DNA from: [Clostridium] clostridioforme AGR2157 | Lineage (GTDB): Bacteria; Bacillota; Clostridia; Lachnospirales; Lachnospiraceae | Assembly (NCBI RefSeq): GCF_000424325.1 | Contig: NZ_AUJR01000010.1 | Coordinates: 1 to 64,000 of the forward strand | Reading direction: 5' to 3' | Length of the DNA stretch: 64,000 nucleotides | Part shown: positions 26,592 through 35,399 of the stretch, piece after piece | How positions within the stretch are numbered: position 1 is the stretch's first letter | Layout of the letters: each line of letters begins with the position of its first letter | Notes under the pieces: model-generated | The model's database searches: none | What the model saw: the letters and a program-made list of their open reading frames with translations, nothing else | What the model was told of the DNA's origin: nothing | Made by a program: the position numbers and the translations under genes

Positions 26592-27203
26592 ATGGGAAAA
26601 ATATTTTATGTCATGGGCAAGAGTGCCTCTGGAAAAGATACCATATATAAGAGACTCCACAGCAGGATGCCGGAACTTAAGACTGTTACCATGTATACCA
26701 CCAGACCTATACGGGACGGGGAACAAAATGGGGTGGAGTATTTTTTTGTGGACCGTTCTTATCTGGACCAGTGCAGGAAGGATGGGATTTTGATTGAGTG
26801 CCGGACGTATGACACGGTATACGGCCCGTGGAGTTATTTTACAGCGGACGATGGACAGATTGATTTGAAAACAGGCAATTATCTGATTATGGGTACTCTG
26901 GAATCCTACGGGAAGATGAGTGCTTATTATGGAGAGGAAGCCCTTGTCCCAATCTATATTCATGTAGAGGATGGATTGAGGCTGCGGCGGGCTCTGGAAC
27001 GGGAGCAGCAGCAGACCGTGCCTAAGTATAAGGAAATGTGCAGGCGTTTCCTGGCAGATGAGGAGGATTTCAGCCCCAGCCATCTGGAGCAGAGTAATAT
27101 AACAAGGCAGTATGAAAATGTGGTGCTGGAGGATTGTCTTAGGGAGATTGTGCAGGAGATTGAGAGGATTTGCGGGGAAGGGGTAAAAAGGGGATTCCGC
27201 TGA
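26592..27203 (+). CDS. guanylate kinase-like protein
   Basis: A 203-residue P-loop kinase: KIFYVMGKSASGKDTIYKRL (Walker A GKSASGKD), then the GMP-binding-like TMYTTRPIRDGEQNGVEYFF, and GNYLIMGTLES. These match guanylate kinase, but the nucleotide-binding loop and the lid (ERIQKRL-type region) are divergent (LRLRRALEREQQQ), so it may be a Gmk-like paralogue rather than the housekeeping enzyme. The third gene of the P-loop/decarboxylase/kinase run, 44 bp after the decarboxylase, probably co-transcribed. Confidence 0.8.
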   Translation: MGKIFYVMGKSASGKDTIYKRLHSRMPELKTVTMYTTRPIRDGEQNGVEYFFVDRSYLDQCRKDGILIECRTYDTVYGPWSYFTADDGQIDLKTGNYLIMGTLESYGKMSAYYGEEALVPIYIHVEDGLRLRRALEREQQQTVPKYKEMCRRFLADEEDFSPSHLEQSNITRQYENVVLEDCLREIVQEIERICGEGVKRGFR

Positions 27204-27251
27204 CAATGCCTATGGCAATCAGGTTGTATAACAATGGAGGTAGAAAAAGTT

Positions 27252-28796
27252 ATGACAAAAGAAAAGTCTAAAAAAGGGTTTATCGTCCGGGCATTGGACA
27301 CAGTGGAACGTGTGGGAAACGGTCTGCCTAATCCGGTCACCATCTTCCTTATACTGACAGGTATTGTGATTATCCTGTCCGCTATCTGCGCCGCTCTTGG
27401 CGTATCCGTAACTTATGATTTCCTGGACAGCACCAGCGGCGGGATTTCACAGAAGACAGTACAGGCAGTAAACCTTCTGGCCCCTGATAGTGTCCGCCAC
27501 ATGGTGACAACCGTTGTGTCCAATTTCACCGGATTCTTTGCGCTGGGCACCGTATTCACAATCATGATTGGTGTGGGCGTTGCGGACGGAACCGGCTTCA
27601 TGTCCGCACTGCTGCGCAAAGTTGCCGCTTCTACGCCAAAGACATTTGTAACCGCTGTGGTTGTATTTCTGGGAATTATGTCCAATATAGCCTCTTCCAC
27701 CGGCTATGTTGTACTGGTTCCCCTTGGAGCAATCCTGTTCATGGCTTTTGGACGCCATCCAATCGCCGGCCTTGCAGCTGCGTTTGCAGGCGTGTCCGGA
27801 GGATGGAGCGCTAACCTGTTAATTGGTACCAATGACCCCATGTTTGCCGGAATGTCCACTCAGGCAGCACAGATGATTGACCCGGGATATACGGTCCTTC
27901 CTGTTTGTAACTGGTATTTCATGATGGCTTCCACATTCCTGATTACCATCATCGGAACCATTGTTACGGACAAGCTGGTTGAACCGCGCCTTGCACCCTA
28001 TGTGCCGGATGCGTCTGAAGCAGTGCAGGATATTGCTGAGAACGAGAAGCGAGGCATGCGCTGGGCAGGTATTACCGCTCTGGCATATGTGCTGTTCATG
28101 GCTGTTCTGGTGGTTCCTTCCAACGGGCTTTTAAGAAATCCTGAGACACATGCGTTCCTCACATCCCCGTTCATGAGCGGAATCATTTTCTTCATGATGC
28201 TGCTGTTCCTGCTTCCAGGTCTTGCCTATGGTATCGGCGCGGGCACGGTTAAGAATGACAAGGATTTGGTCGCCCTGATGAACAACACAATCGCAGGCCT
28301 TTCCAGCTTTATGGTACTGATTTTCTTTGCGGCACAGTTTACAGCATGCTTTAACTATTCCAACCTGGGTACCATCATTTCCGTATCCGGAGCCAACTTC
28401 CTGCAGTCAGTGGGATTTGTAGGGCTTCCGTTAATCATATGCTTTATTGTGCTGACAGCATTTATCAATATCTTCATTGCGGTTGACTCTGCGAAATGGG
28501 CTATCATGGCTCCGATTTTTGTCCCCATGTTCATGCGTCTGGGCCTGTCCCCGGAGCTGACACAGGCTGCTTACCGTATTGGCGATTCCAGTACCAACAT
28601 CATCGCGCCGCTGATGCCCTTCTTTGTACTGACTGTTGCTTTCTTCCAGAAATACGACAAGAAGGCGGGAATCGGAAGCGTTATCTCCACCATGCTGCCA
28701 TATTCCCTGGCATTCCTGATTGGATGGATTATCATGTTCTCTGTATGGTATCTGCTGGGCCTGCCTTTGGGACCGGGCTCACCAATGTTCTATTAA
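27252..28796 (+). CDS. AbgT-family (p-aminobenzoyl-glutamate/dipeptide-type) transporter
   Basis: A 514-residue polytopic membrane protein with about eleven to thirteen hydrophobic segments. The family blocks VERVGNGLPNPVTIFLILTG, FALGTVFTIMIGVGVADGTG, ASSTGYVVLVPLGAILFMAF and WSANLLIGTNDPMFAGMSTQ are present, with AYRIGDSSTNIIAPLMPFF near the C terminus. AbgT proteins move p-aminobenzoyl-glutamate or related peptides, and some export sulfonamides, in exchange for cations. The ATG at 27252 is preferred (GGAGGT ten bases upstream); 27234 is an alternative. It is convergent with the sigma-54 activator gene. Confidence 0.88.
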   Translation: MTKEKSKKGFIVRALDTVERVGNGLPNPVTIFLILTGIVIILSAICAALGVSVTYDFLDSTSGGISQKTVQAVNLLAPDSVRHMVTTVVSNFTGFFALGTVFTIMIGVGVADGTGFMSALLRKVAASTPKTFVTAVVVFLGIMSNIASSTGYVVLVPLGAILFMAFGRHPIAGLAAAFAGVSGGWSANLLIGTNDPMFAGMSTQAAQMIDPGYTVLPVCNWYFMMASTFLITIIGTIVTDKLVEPRLAPYVPDASEAVQDIAENEKRGMRWAGITALAYVLFMAVLVVPSNGLLRNPETHAFLTSPFMSGIIFFMMLLFLLPGLAYGIGAGTVKNDKDLVALMNNTIAGLSSFMVLIFFAAQFTACFNYSNLGTIISVSGANFLQSVGFVGLPLIICFIVLTAFINIFIAVDSAKWAIMAPIFVPMFMRLGLSPELTQAAYRIGDSSTNIIAPLMPFFVLTVAFFQKYDKKAGIGSVISTMLPYSLAFLIGWIIMFSVWYLLGLPLGPGSPMFY

Positions 28797-28814
28797 CAGA
28801 AGGGGGCGTCAGTC

Positions 28815-29837
28815 TCAGATACTGTGCACCGGCTTCTGGAGCTTTCCGGTCTGGGGATTCTCCAGATTATATTCATTAATCTTATTAAACAGCTGCCTGG
28901 CGCTGATTCCCAGCTTATAGGCAGTGGCTGATATATTCCATCCCATTTGGTTCAATACCCACTGCAGGTACTCCTTCTCGCTGCGGCGCTTAAATTCCCG
29001 CCAGGGCACGATGCCGGCCTGGGTGAAGGAGCTGGAAGGACTGTCGTCATCCGTTGTCTTCAGGTTATAGAGAATGGGGATGCCTTCCGTGGTGATGACA
29101 TGGTTCTTGGAGAGGACCACCATCCGGTCCACATGGTTTTTCAGCTCCCTGATGTTGCCCGGATAATCATAATTAATAAGGAAATCCCAGGCTTTCTCGT
29201 CGATGCTGTCGATTCTGATTTGGTTCACCCGCTGGGATTCCTCCAGGAAGAAGTGAATCATGTCCACCAGGTCCTCCTTCCTCTCCTTGAGGGCGGGGAT
29301 ACGGATGACAATGGTGCTGATACGGTAAAAGAAATCCTCACGGAAGGTTGTGTTGCGTACCTTGGCCACCAGGTCGCGGTTGGTGGCGGTTATCAGCCGG
29401 AAATCCAGCTGCTTGCTGTTGTTGCCGCCGATTCGCTCGATTCTCTTTGTCTCGATGGCCCTCAGCAGCTTTACCTGGGTAGTCAGGTTGATGTCGCCCA
29501 CCTCATCTAAGAACAGGGTGCCCTTGTCAGCCAGCTCAAACTTACCGGCCCTTGCCTTGATGGCGCCTGTAAACGCGCCCTGCTCATGGCCGAACAGTTC
29601 TGCTTCCAGAAGGGATTCTGTATAGGCATTACAGTTGACCGCTATGAGCGGCATGTCGGAACGGCGGCTGCATGCGTGGATGTACTGTGCAGCCACATCC
29701 TTGCCGGAACCAGATTCACCGATAAGGAGGACGTTTACATTGGATGCTGCCACACGTTCACAGTCTTCCAATGCCCTCCGGTAGGCAGGGGATTTTGTGT
29801 TGAAAAAAAACTTTTTTTTCATATCGTTTTCGTCCAT
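28815..29837 (-). CDS. sigma-54-dependent transcriptional activator (AAA+ and Fis-type HTH)
   Basis: A 340-residue enhancer-binding protein without an N-terminal sensory domain: it starts almost directly with the AAA+ module. Walker A (GESGSGKD, residue about 40), the sigma-54-contacting GAFTGA loop, Walker B ([10 protein letters not shown]) and the arginine-finger region ([10 protein letters not shown]) are all present. The C-terminal Fis-like helix-turn-helix is at about residues 300-325 ([20 protein letters not shown]). The ATG at 29837 with AGGAGA upstream is chosen over an ORF start 36 codons earlier. It is divergent from grdX, and a consensus sigma-54 promoter lies between, so it is the probable activator of the glycine reductase operon. 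Confidence 0.9.
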   Translation of the reverse strand: MDENDMKKKFFFNTKSPAYRRALEDCERVAASNVNVLLIGESGSGKDVAAQYIHACSRRSDMPLIAVNCNAYTESLLEAELFGHEQGAFTGAIKARAGKFELADKGTLFLDEVGDINLTTQVKLLRAIETKRIERIGGNNSKQLDFRLITATNRDLVAKVRNTTFREDFFYRISTIVIRIPALKERKEDLVDMIHFFLEESQRVNQIRIDSIDEKAWDFLINYDYPGNIRELKNHVDRMVVLSKNHVITTEGIPILYNLKTTDDDSPSSSFTQAGIVPWREFKRRSEKEYLQWVLNQMGWNISATAYKLGISARQLFNKINEYNLENPQTGKLQKPVHSI

Positions 29838-29975
29838 AAGCGTGTCTCCTGTACTTGGTTTTTGAAATTTATTAATTATGCATAAATTTGAGAAAAATTT
29901 AACATAAAAATTGTGAAAGAAGGGAAAAGTGGAAGCCAAAAACAAAAATAATCCCTTCCTGCCCCCTATTATAAC

Positions 29976-29989
29976 TGAAATTTATTTCA
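29976..29989. promoter_or_regulatory. candidate enhancer dyad upstream of the sigma-54 promoter
   Basis: TGAAAT-TT-ATTTCA, a perfect dyad about 190 bp upstream of the -12 element, within the usual range for sigma-54 activator sites. Assignment is by position only. Confidence 0.35.
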
Positions 29990-30072
29990 CTATCAAGAAA
30001 AATAGTTCATAAAAAAAGGAAATTAAAAAAAGTCAGAAGTTAAAAGAATGACAAAATAGACAATATAGAAAA

Positions 30073-30082
30073 CCTATATAGG
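30073..30082. promoter_or_regulatory. candidate activator palindrome CCTATATAGG
   Basis: A perfect 10-bp palindrome centred about 95 bp before the -12 element, another possible binding site of the Fis-type activator encoded next door. Nothing else recognisable lies in the 400-bp divergent region apart from A/T-rich tracts that could favour bending. Confidence 0.35.
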
Positions 30083-30160
30083 ACGGAAAAGCAATAGAAA
30101 AAATGAATTTCCGTTGGTTAAAAGGTTAAATAATAAAAAAGACCCCGCTTTAGAAAAAGT

Positions 30161-30176
30161 TGGCACGATAATTGCT
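30161..30176 (+). promoter_or_regulatory. sigma-54 (-24/-12) promoter of the glycine reductase operon
   Basis: TGGCACGATAATTGCT is an exact TGGCAC-N5-TTGCT match to the sigma-54 consensus, 65 bp before the grdX start. The adjacent gene encodes a sigma-54 activator, which makes the assignment strong. Confidence 0.9.
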
Positions 30177-30240
30177 CTATTATTATGTGGAATGGAATCC
30201 TATGCCTAACAAATAAGAAAGATTCAAAGGGTGAAACATC

Positions 30241-30636
30241 ATGTACATCGTAGTTACAAACAATGTGAAGTGCAGAGACAGGTATCAGGACAAATTAAAA
30301 GTGGACTTCCTGGAAAATGGTACCTACATTGATGTGTTAATCAAGGTGAGAAACTATATGCATAAAGGTTATCGCCTGGAAACCCATCCTATGGCAGGGA
30401 GCCTGAAGCCTAACCAGATTCCTTACAAAACAATCATAATTTCCGACTCTGAGGTTGAAAAAGAAGAATTTTACCAGTTTGAGATGGTGATGGAGAACAG
30501 TATCCAGTCCTGTGAGAAATTCATGAAGTACAGACGGACTCCTGATTGGCCGGAAAATATACTGGAAGACTTCAGGGACGTGGATTTATCTTTGATTGAA
30601 GGAGCTGTAAAAAAAATAATATACAAGGAGGAGTGA
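30241..30636 (+). CDS. grdX: GrdX family protein
   Basis: A 131-residue soluble protein starting MYIVVTNNVKCRDRY, with the family block HPMAGSLKPNQIPYKTIIIS. GrdX is the conserved first gene of clostridial glycine reductase operons; its function is not established. It is the first gene behind the sigma-54 promoter and is separated from grdE by four bases, so co-translation is likely. Confidence 0.88.
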   Translation: MYIVVTNNVKCRDRYQDKLKVDFLENGTYIDVLIKVRNYMHKGYRLETHPMAGSLKPNQIPYKTIIISDSEVEKEEFYQFEMVMENSIQSCEKFMKYRRTPDWPENILEDFRDVDLSLIEGAVKKIIYKEE

Positions 30637-30640
30637 TTAG

Positions 30641-31921
30641 ATGAAACTTGAGTTGGGGTTCGTTCAGATTAACGACATTCAGTTTGCATCGGAATCAAAA
30701 GTGGAAAACGGAACTATTTATGTTAATGCAGAAGAGTTAAAGGCACTTTTGTTGGAAGATGAGAACCTGAAGTCTGTTGAGCTGGAGATTGCAAAACCAG
30801 GAGAGAGTGTCCGTATCATGCCGGTAAAAGACGTGATCGAGCCACGTGTAAAAGTTAACGGAGGTGGAAACTTATTCCCAGGCGTTATTTCCAAGGTGGA
30901 GACAGTGGGAAGCGGAAGGACCAACGTATTAAAAGGTTCCGCGGTTGTTACCACAGGTAAGATTGTTGGCTTCCAGGAAGGTATCATCGACATGTGCGGC
31001 GAGGGAGCCAAGTACACACCATTCTCCCAGTTAAACAACCTGGTTGTTGTATGCGAGCCAATCGACGGACTTGCAAAGCATGCTCATGAGAAGGCTGTCA
31101 GATTCGCAGGTCTTAAGGCTGCTGATTACATCGGCAGGCTGGCTAAGGACGCAGAGCCTGATGAGATTAAGGTTTATGAGTCATGCTCCGTTAAAGAGGG
31201 AATTGAGAAATATCCGGAACTTCCAAGAGTAGCTTACGTACTTATGCTTCAGAGCCAGGGCCTGATGCATGATACATATGTATACGGCGTAGATATGAAA
31301 CAGTCCTTGCCAACCATCTTAAACCCGACCGAATTAATGGACGGCGCTGTTTTAAGCGGTAACTGCGTATCTGCGTGCGACAAGAACACAACCTATCACC
31401 ACCTTAATAACCCTGTTGTCGCAGACTTATTTGAACAGCACGGAAAGACCCTGAACTTTGTAGGTGTCATCATCACCAACGAGAACGTATACCTTGCCGA
31501 CAAGATGCGTTCTTCTGACTGGACATCCAAGCTTTGCGAGTTCTTAGGCGTTGACGGCGCTATCGTTTCCCAGGAGGGCTTCGGTAACCCGGATACTGAC
31601 CTTATCATGAACTGCAAGAAGATTGAAGGAAAAGGCGTTAAGACTGTTATCATCACCGATGAGTACGCAGGACGCGACGGAGCTTCCCAGTCCCTGGCAG
31701 ATGCAGATGCAAGTGCCAATGCGGTTGTTACAGGCGGAAACGCAAACATGGTTATCAATTTACCGGCAATGGACAAAGTAATCGGCTATCCTGAGGTAGC
31801 TGATATCATTGCAGGCGGATTCGACGGAAGCTTACATGAAGACGGCTCCATTGTTGCTGAGCTTCAGGTAATCACAGGAGCAACAAACGAGATGGGCTTC
31901 AATAAATTAAGTGCCAGATAG
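30641..31921 (+). CDS. grdE: glycine reductase component B, alpha/beta proprotein
   Basis: The substrate-binding proprotein of glycine reductase, which forms a Schiff base with the amino acid. The 426-residue chain contains GNCVSACDK with Cys242, the site where related proteins are cleaved to give two subunits and a carbonyl group. Other matching stretches are VVVCEPIDGLAKHAHE, YVLMLQSQGLMHDTYVYGVD and DEYAGRDGASQSLADADA. These resemble glycine-type GrdE more than sarcosine- or betaine-specific forms. GGAGGAG lies upstream, and grdB starts ten bases after the stop. Confidence 0.92.
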   Translation: MKLELGFVQINDIQFASESKVENGTIYVNAEELKALLLEDENLKSVELEIAKPGESVRIMPVKDVIEPRVKVNGGGNLFPGVISKVETVGSGRTNVLKGSAVVTTGKIVGFQEGIIDMCGEGAKYTPFSQLNNLVVVCEPIDGLAKHAHEKAVRFAGLKAADYIGRLAKDAEPDEIKVYESCSVKEGIEKYPELPRVAYVLMLQSQGLMHDTYVYGVDMKQSLPTILNPTELMDGAVLSGNCVSACDKNTTYHHLNNPVVADLFEQHGKTLNFVGVIITNENVYLADKMRSSDWTSKLCEFLGVDGAIVSQEGFGNPDTDLIMNCKKIEGKGVKTVIITDEYAGRDGASQSLADADASANAVVTGGNANMVINLPAMDKVIGYPEVADIIAGGFDGSLHEDGSIVAELQVITGATNEMGFNKLSAR

Positions 31922-31930
31922 GAGGATAAG

Positions 31931-33238
31931 ATGTCAAAGTTAAGAATTGTTCATTATATTAACCAGTTCTTCGCTAACATCGGCGGCGAGGAAAAGGCTG
32001 ATTACCAGCCGGAATTAAGAGAAGGCATTGTAGGCCCTGGTATGGCGTTCAACCAGGCATTTGGAGATGAGGCAGAAATCGTAGCTACCGTTATCTGCGG
32101 CGACTCCTATTTCAACGAGAACGTTGAAGCTGCTAAGAAGACCATTCTGGATATGATCAGCAGCCAGAAGCCAGACGCAGTTATCTGCGGACCGGCATTT
32201 AATGCAGGACGTTACGGCGTTGCCTGCGGTACCGTTGCACTGGCAGTTAAAGAAGAATTAAACCTTCCGGTCCTGACAGGTATGTACAAAGAAAACCCGG
32301 GCGCTGATATGTACAAGACAAAAGTATATATCGTTGAGACCAGGAACAGCGCAGCCGGCATGAGAAGTGCTGTTGCTACCATGGCTCCTCTGGTAATTAA
32401 GCTTGCCAAGGGTGAGAAGCTTGGTTCCTCCAAGGAAGAGGGCTATATGCCAAACGGCATCCGTGTCAACTTCTTCGAGGACAAGAGAGGCTCCCGGAGA
32501 GCTGTTGAGATGCTGGTTAAGAAACTGGCCGGCAAGGAATTCACAACCGAGTTCCCAATGCCTGATTTCGACAGGGTAGATCCTAATCCGGCTGTTAAGG
32601 ATATGGCTCATGCAAAAATCGCTTTGGTTACCTCCGGCGGTATTGTACCAAAGGGCAATCCGGACCATATCGAGTCTTCCAGTGCTTCCAAGTACGGCAA
32701 GTATGACATAGACGGTGTCATGGACCTGACAGAGGCCACATATGAGACTGCTCACGGCGGATACGACCCGGTATATGCAAACGAAGACGCAGACAGAGTC
32801 CTTCCTGTTGACGTTTTAAGAGAATTTGAAAAAGAAGGAAAAATCGGCAGCCTGCACAGATATTTCTATACTACAGTTGGCAACGGTACATCCGTAGCTA
32901 ACGCTAAGAGATTCGCTGCAGAGTTCGCACAGGAGCTGAGGAATGACGGGGTAGACGCGGTCATTCTGACCTCTACTTGAGGTACCTGTACACGTTGCGG
33001 TGCAACGATGGTAAAAGAAATTGAAAGAGCAGGAATCCCTGTAGTTCATATTGCAACTGTAGTTCCGATTTCACTGACAGTAGGAGCTAACCGTATTGTT
33101 CCTGCTATCGCTATTCCTCATCCTCTTGGCAATCCTGCATTGACCATGGAAGAAGAGAAGGAAATCAGGAGACATATACTGACAAAGGCTCTGACAGCAC
33201 TGGAGACCCCGGTTACAGAGCAGACTGTATTTGAGTAA
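31931..33238 (+). CDS. grdB: glycine reductase component B gamma, selenoprotein
   Basis: Selenocysteine-containing subunit that attacks the Schiff base of glycine and passes a carboxymethyl group to GrdA. The 435-residue frame runs through an in-frame TGA at 32978-32980, giving LTSTUGTCTRCGATMVKEIE with Sec at residue 350. Both flanks are normal GrdB sequence, so the TGA is read, not a mutation. A hairpin CGTTGC-GGT-GCAACG lies 12 bases after the TGA and fits a bacterial SECIS. Without recoding, annotation would split it into 31931-32980 and 33008-33238. selA, selB and tRNA-Sec lie 5 kb downstream. Confidence 0.95.
32993..33007 (+). promoter_or_regulatory. candidate SECIS hairpin of grdB
   Basis: A perfect six-base-pair stem (CGTTGC/GCAACG) with a GGT loop begins 12 nt after the UGA codon, the position at which bacterial SECIS elements bind SelB. 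It also encodes part of the protein. Confidence 0.75.
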
Positions 33239-33270
33239 ACCTGAAAATTGATGTGTAAGGAGATATTCTG

Positions 33271-34212
33271 ATGGACAAGATTTATGATGTCATTATTCTG
33301 GGTGCAGGTCCTGGCGGACTTGCAGCCGGAATCTATGCGGGAAGAGCGCGTCTGGACACGCTGCTCATTGAAAAAGGAAAAGACGGCGGACAGATTGCCA
33401 TCACAGACGAGATTGAGAACTATCCCGGACAGATGGTGGACGGCGAGAGCGGTCCTTCCCTGATTGAAAGAATGACCAAGCAGGTGGAGAAGTTCGGTGC
33501 TGAGCGTGTATGTGATACCATTGTCAGCGTTGATATCGAAGGCCCGGTAAAGACACTGGTTGGCAGCAACGGAACTTATAAGGCACGTACCCTGATTATC
33601 GCTACCGGCGCTTTCCCAAGGCCAATCGGCTGCAAGGGCGAGGGTGAGTTCATGGGCAAGGGCGTTTCCTACTGCGCAACCTGCGATGCTTCCTTCTTCG
33701 AGGATCTGGAAGTATTTGTAGTCGGCGGCGGCGACTCTGCTGTTGAGGAAGCCATGTACCTGACAAAGTTCGCAAGAAAGGTTACTGTCATCCATCGCCG
33801 TGACGAACTGCGCGCAGCTAAATCCATCCAGGAGCGCGCGTTCAAGAATCCTAAGCTGTTCTTCATGTGGGATACAGTTGTGGAAGAGCTCCACGGAGAC
33901 GGCGTCCTTTCCGGCATGACTGTTAAGAATGTTAAGACAGGTGAGCTTACAAGAATTGATGCAGACGAGGACGACGGCCTGTTCGGCGTATTCGGCTTCA
34001 TTGGATACAACCCAAGAAGCGAACTGTTCGAAGGCAAGTTAGAGATGGACCACGGCTATATCAAGACCGACGAAGACATGCATACCAATGTGGAAGGCGT
34101 GTACGCAGTAGGCGATATCCGCGTAAAGAGCTTGAGACAGGTTGTTACTGCTGCTGCAGACGGAGCAATCGCTTCCATGCAGGTTGAGAAATATCTGGCA
34201 GAGCAGAAATAA
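33271..34212 (+). CDS. trxB: thioredoxin reductase of the glycine reductase system
   Basis: A 313-residue FAD/NAD(P)H flavoprotein with the FAD motif ILGAGPGGLAAGIYAGRA, the redox-active CATC at residues 135-138 (YCATCDASFF), the nucleotide motif VVGGGDSAVEEAMYL and the C-terminal FAD motif VYAVGDIRVKSLRQVVTAA. It reduces the thioredoxin encoded next, which regenerates the oxidised selenoprotein A after each cycle. It sits 32 bp after grdB with AAGGAGA upstream. Confidence 0.93.
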   Translation: MDKIYDVIILGAGPGGLAAGIYAGRARLDTLLIEKGKDGGQIAITDEIENYPGQMVDGESGPSLIERMTKQVEKFGAERVCDTIVSVDIEGPVKTLVGSNGTYKARTLIIATGAFPRPIGCKGEGEFMGKGVSYCATCDASFFEDLEVFVVGGGDSAVEEAMYLTKFARKVTVIHRRDELRAAKSIQERAFKNPKLFFMWDTVVEELHGDGVLSGMTVKNVKTGELTRIDADEDDGLFGVFGFIGYNPRSELFEGKLEMDHGYIKTDEDMHTNVEGVYAVGDIRVKSLRQVVTAAADGAIASMQVEKYLAEQK

Positions 34213-34245
34213 ATGATTCATATTTGAGAAAGGAAGGTAATACCA

Positions 34246-34563
34246 ATGGTAGATTTAACCAAGGACAATTTTGAAGAAGAAGTATTGAAGGCTGAAGGCA
34301 CAGTACTGGTTGACTTCTATGGCGACGGATGTGTACCATGTGCAGCTCTTATGCCGCATATCCATGCTATGGAGGGTGATTACGGCGATAAGATTAAATT
34401 CACCTCATTAAACACCACCAAGGCACGCCGTCTGGCAATCGGACAGAAGATTCTTGGTCTTCCTGTTATCGCTATCTACAAGGGCGGCGTAAAGATTGCA
34501 GAGTGCGTTAAGGACGATGCAACGGTTGAGAACATCAAGGCTATGATTGAGGCCAACTTATAA
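34246..34563 (+). CDS. trxA: thioredoxin with GCVPC active site
   Basis: A 105-residue thioredoxin fold with the active site GDGCVPCAAL instead of the classical WCGPC, and the cis-proline region LGLPVIAIY. The GCVPC variant is known from thioredoxins of amino-acid-fermenting clostridia that serve glycine reductase. It passes electrons from TrxB to GrdA. It lies 33 bp after trxB; a hairpin-containing spacer separates it from grdA. Confidence 0.93.
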   Translation: MVDLTKDNFEEEVLKAEGTVLVDFYGDGCVPCAALMPHIHAMEGDYGDKIKFTSLNTTKARRLAIGQKILGLPVIAIYKGGVKIAECVKDDATVENIKAMIEANL

Positions 34564-34630
34564 TTTATCTCCAGAAAACCGCATTATTTTACTAGCAACC
34601 GTCAATACTGACGTTTGTCTATATTACAGC

Positions 34631-34648
34631 GCCGGGCGTATGCCCGGC
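34631..34648 (+). other. intercistronic hairpin before grdA
   Basis: GCCGGGC at 34631-34637 pairs perfectly with GCCCGGC at 34642-34648 over a four-base loop. There is no T-run behind it, so it more likely protects or processes the mRNA at the trxA-grdA boundary. Confidence 0.55.
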
Positions 34649-34691
34649 AGCTAAATCAGATACTAAAAATAAAACAAGGAGGAAAACGGAT

Positions 34692-35165
34692 ATGGCAATT
34701 TTGAAAGACAAAAAAGTCATTATCATCGGAGACCGTGACGGTATTCCGGGACCAGCCATAGAAGAATGCGTAAAGACCGCAGGCGCTGAAGTTGTATATT
34801 CTTCAACTGAGTGCTTCGTCTGAACGGCCGCTGGTGCTATGGATCTGGAGAATCAGAAGAGAGTTAAGGATTTAGCTGAGCAGTACGGCCCAGAGAACAT
34901 TGTAGTTGTTCTTGGAGCAGCAGAGGGTGAGGCAGCTGGTTTAGCTGCAGAAACCGTTACAGCAGGAGATCCTACTTATGCAGGTCCGCTAGCAGGAGTC
35001 CAGTTGGGACTAAGTGTATTCCATGTTTGTGAGAACGAGATCAAAGATGAGGTTGACAGCAGCGTTTATGACGATCAGGTCAGTATGATGGAGATGGTTA
35101 TGGACGTTGATGACATCGCGAATGAGATGACTTCCATCAGAGAGCAGTATTGCAAATATTTATAA
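34692..35165 (+). CDS. grdA: glycine reductase complex selenoprotein A
   Basis: Small selenoprotein that carries the carboxymethyl group from component B to component C. The true start is ATG 34692 (AAGGAGGAAAAC upstream), and the frame passes an in-frame TGA at 34821-34823: [20 protein letters not shown], with Sec at residue 44. CFVUTAAGAMD is the invariant GrdA signature, in which Cys and Sec form the selenide-sulfide redox pair. The product is 157 residues. A conventional ORF search finds only the part after the UGA (from 34839). It is flanked by a hairpin on each side. Confidence 0.95.
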
Positions 35166-35276
35166 TTAAAATGTAGCCGTTCAGAACGGTTATATAAAAT
35201 GTAATTCCCCTGGAGGCTCTTCATGGGGTTTCCGGGGGGGTTTATGCAATATAGGGGTTTTTATTGCACAACTATG

Positions 35277-35371
35277 CTAGTACTGCATTGCGCAAGTTCC
35301 AGTATGATACATACTTTTAAGCGGCGGCTCGAAGGCAGCCGCGGACTGAGACTTGCGCAACGCAGTACTAG
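35277..35371 (+). repeat. large near-perfect inverted repeat between grdA and grdC
   Basis: Arms of 21 bases at 35277-35297 and 35351-35371 match with one mismatch (A versus G opposite). The loop holds a second stem (GCGGC with GCCGC near 35321-35343). The RNA would fold into a 95-nt extended hairpin 28 bp before the grdC start. There is no T-run at its end. It could set the expression ratio of grdA versus grdC and grdD, or be a small mobile repeat. Confidence 0.85.
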
Positions 35372-35399
35372 ATGTCATAAATTATGGTGAGGTGAAGGA

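Noticed and set aside
32978-32980. TGA in grdB as a disabling nonsense mutation
   Set aside because: It sits at the known selenocysteine position, a hairpin follows, and selA, selB and tRNA-Sec are nearby.
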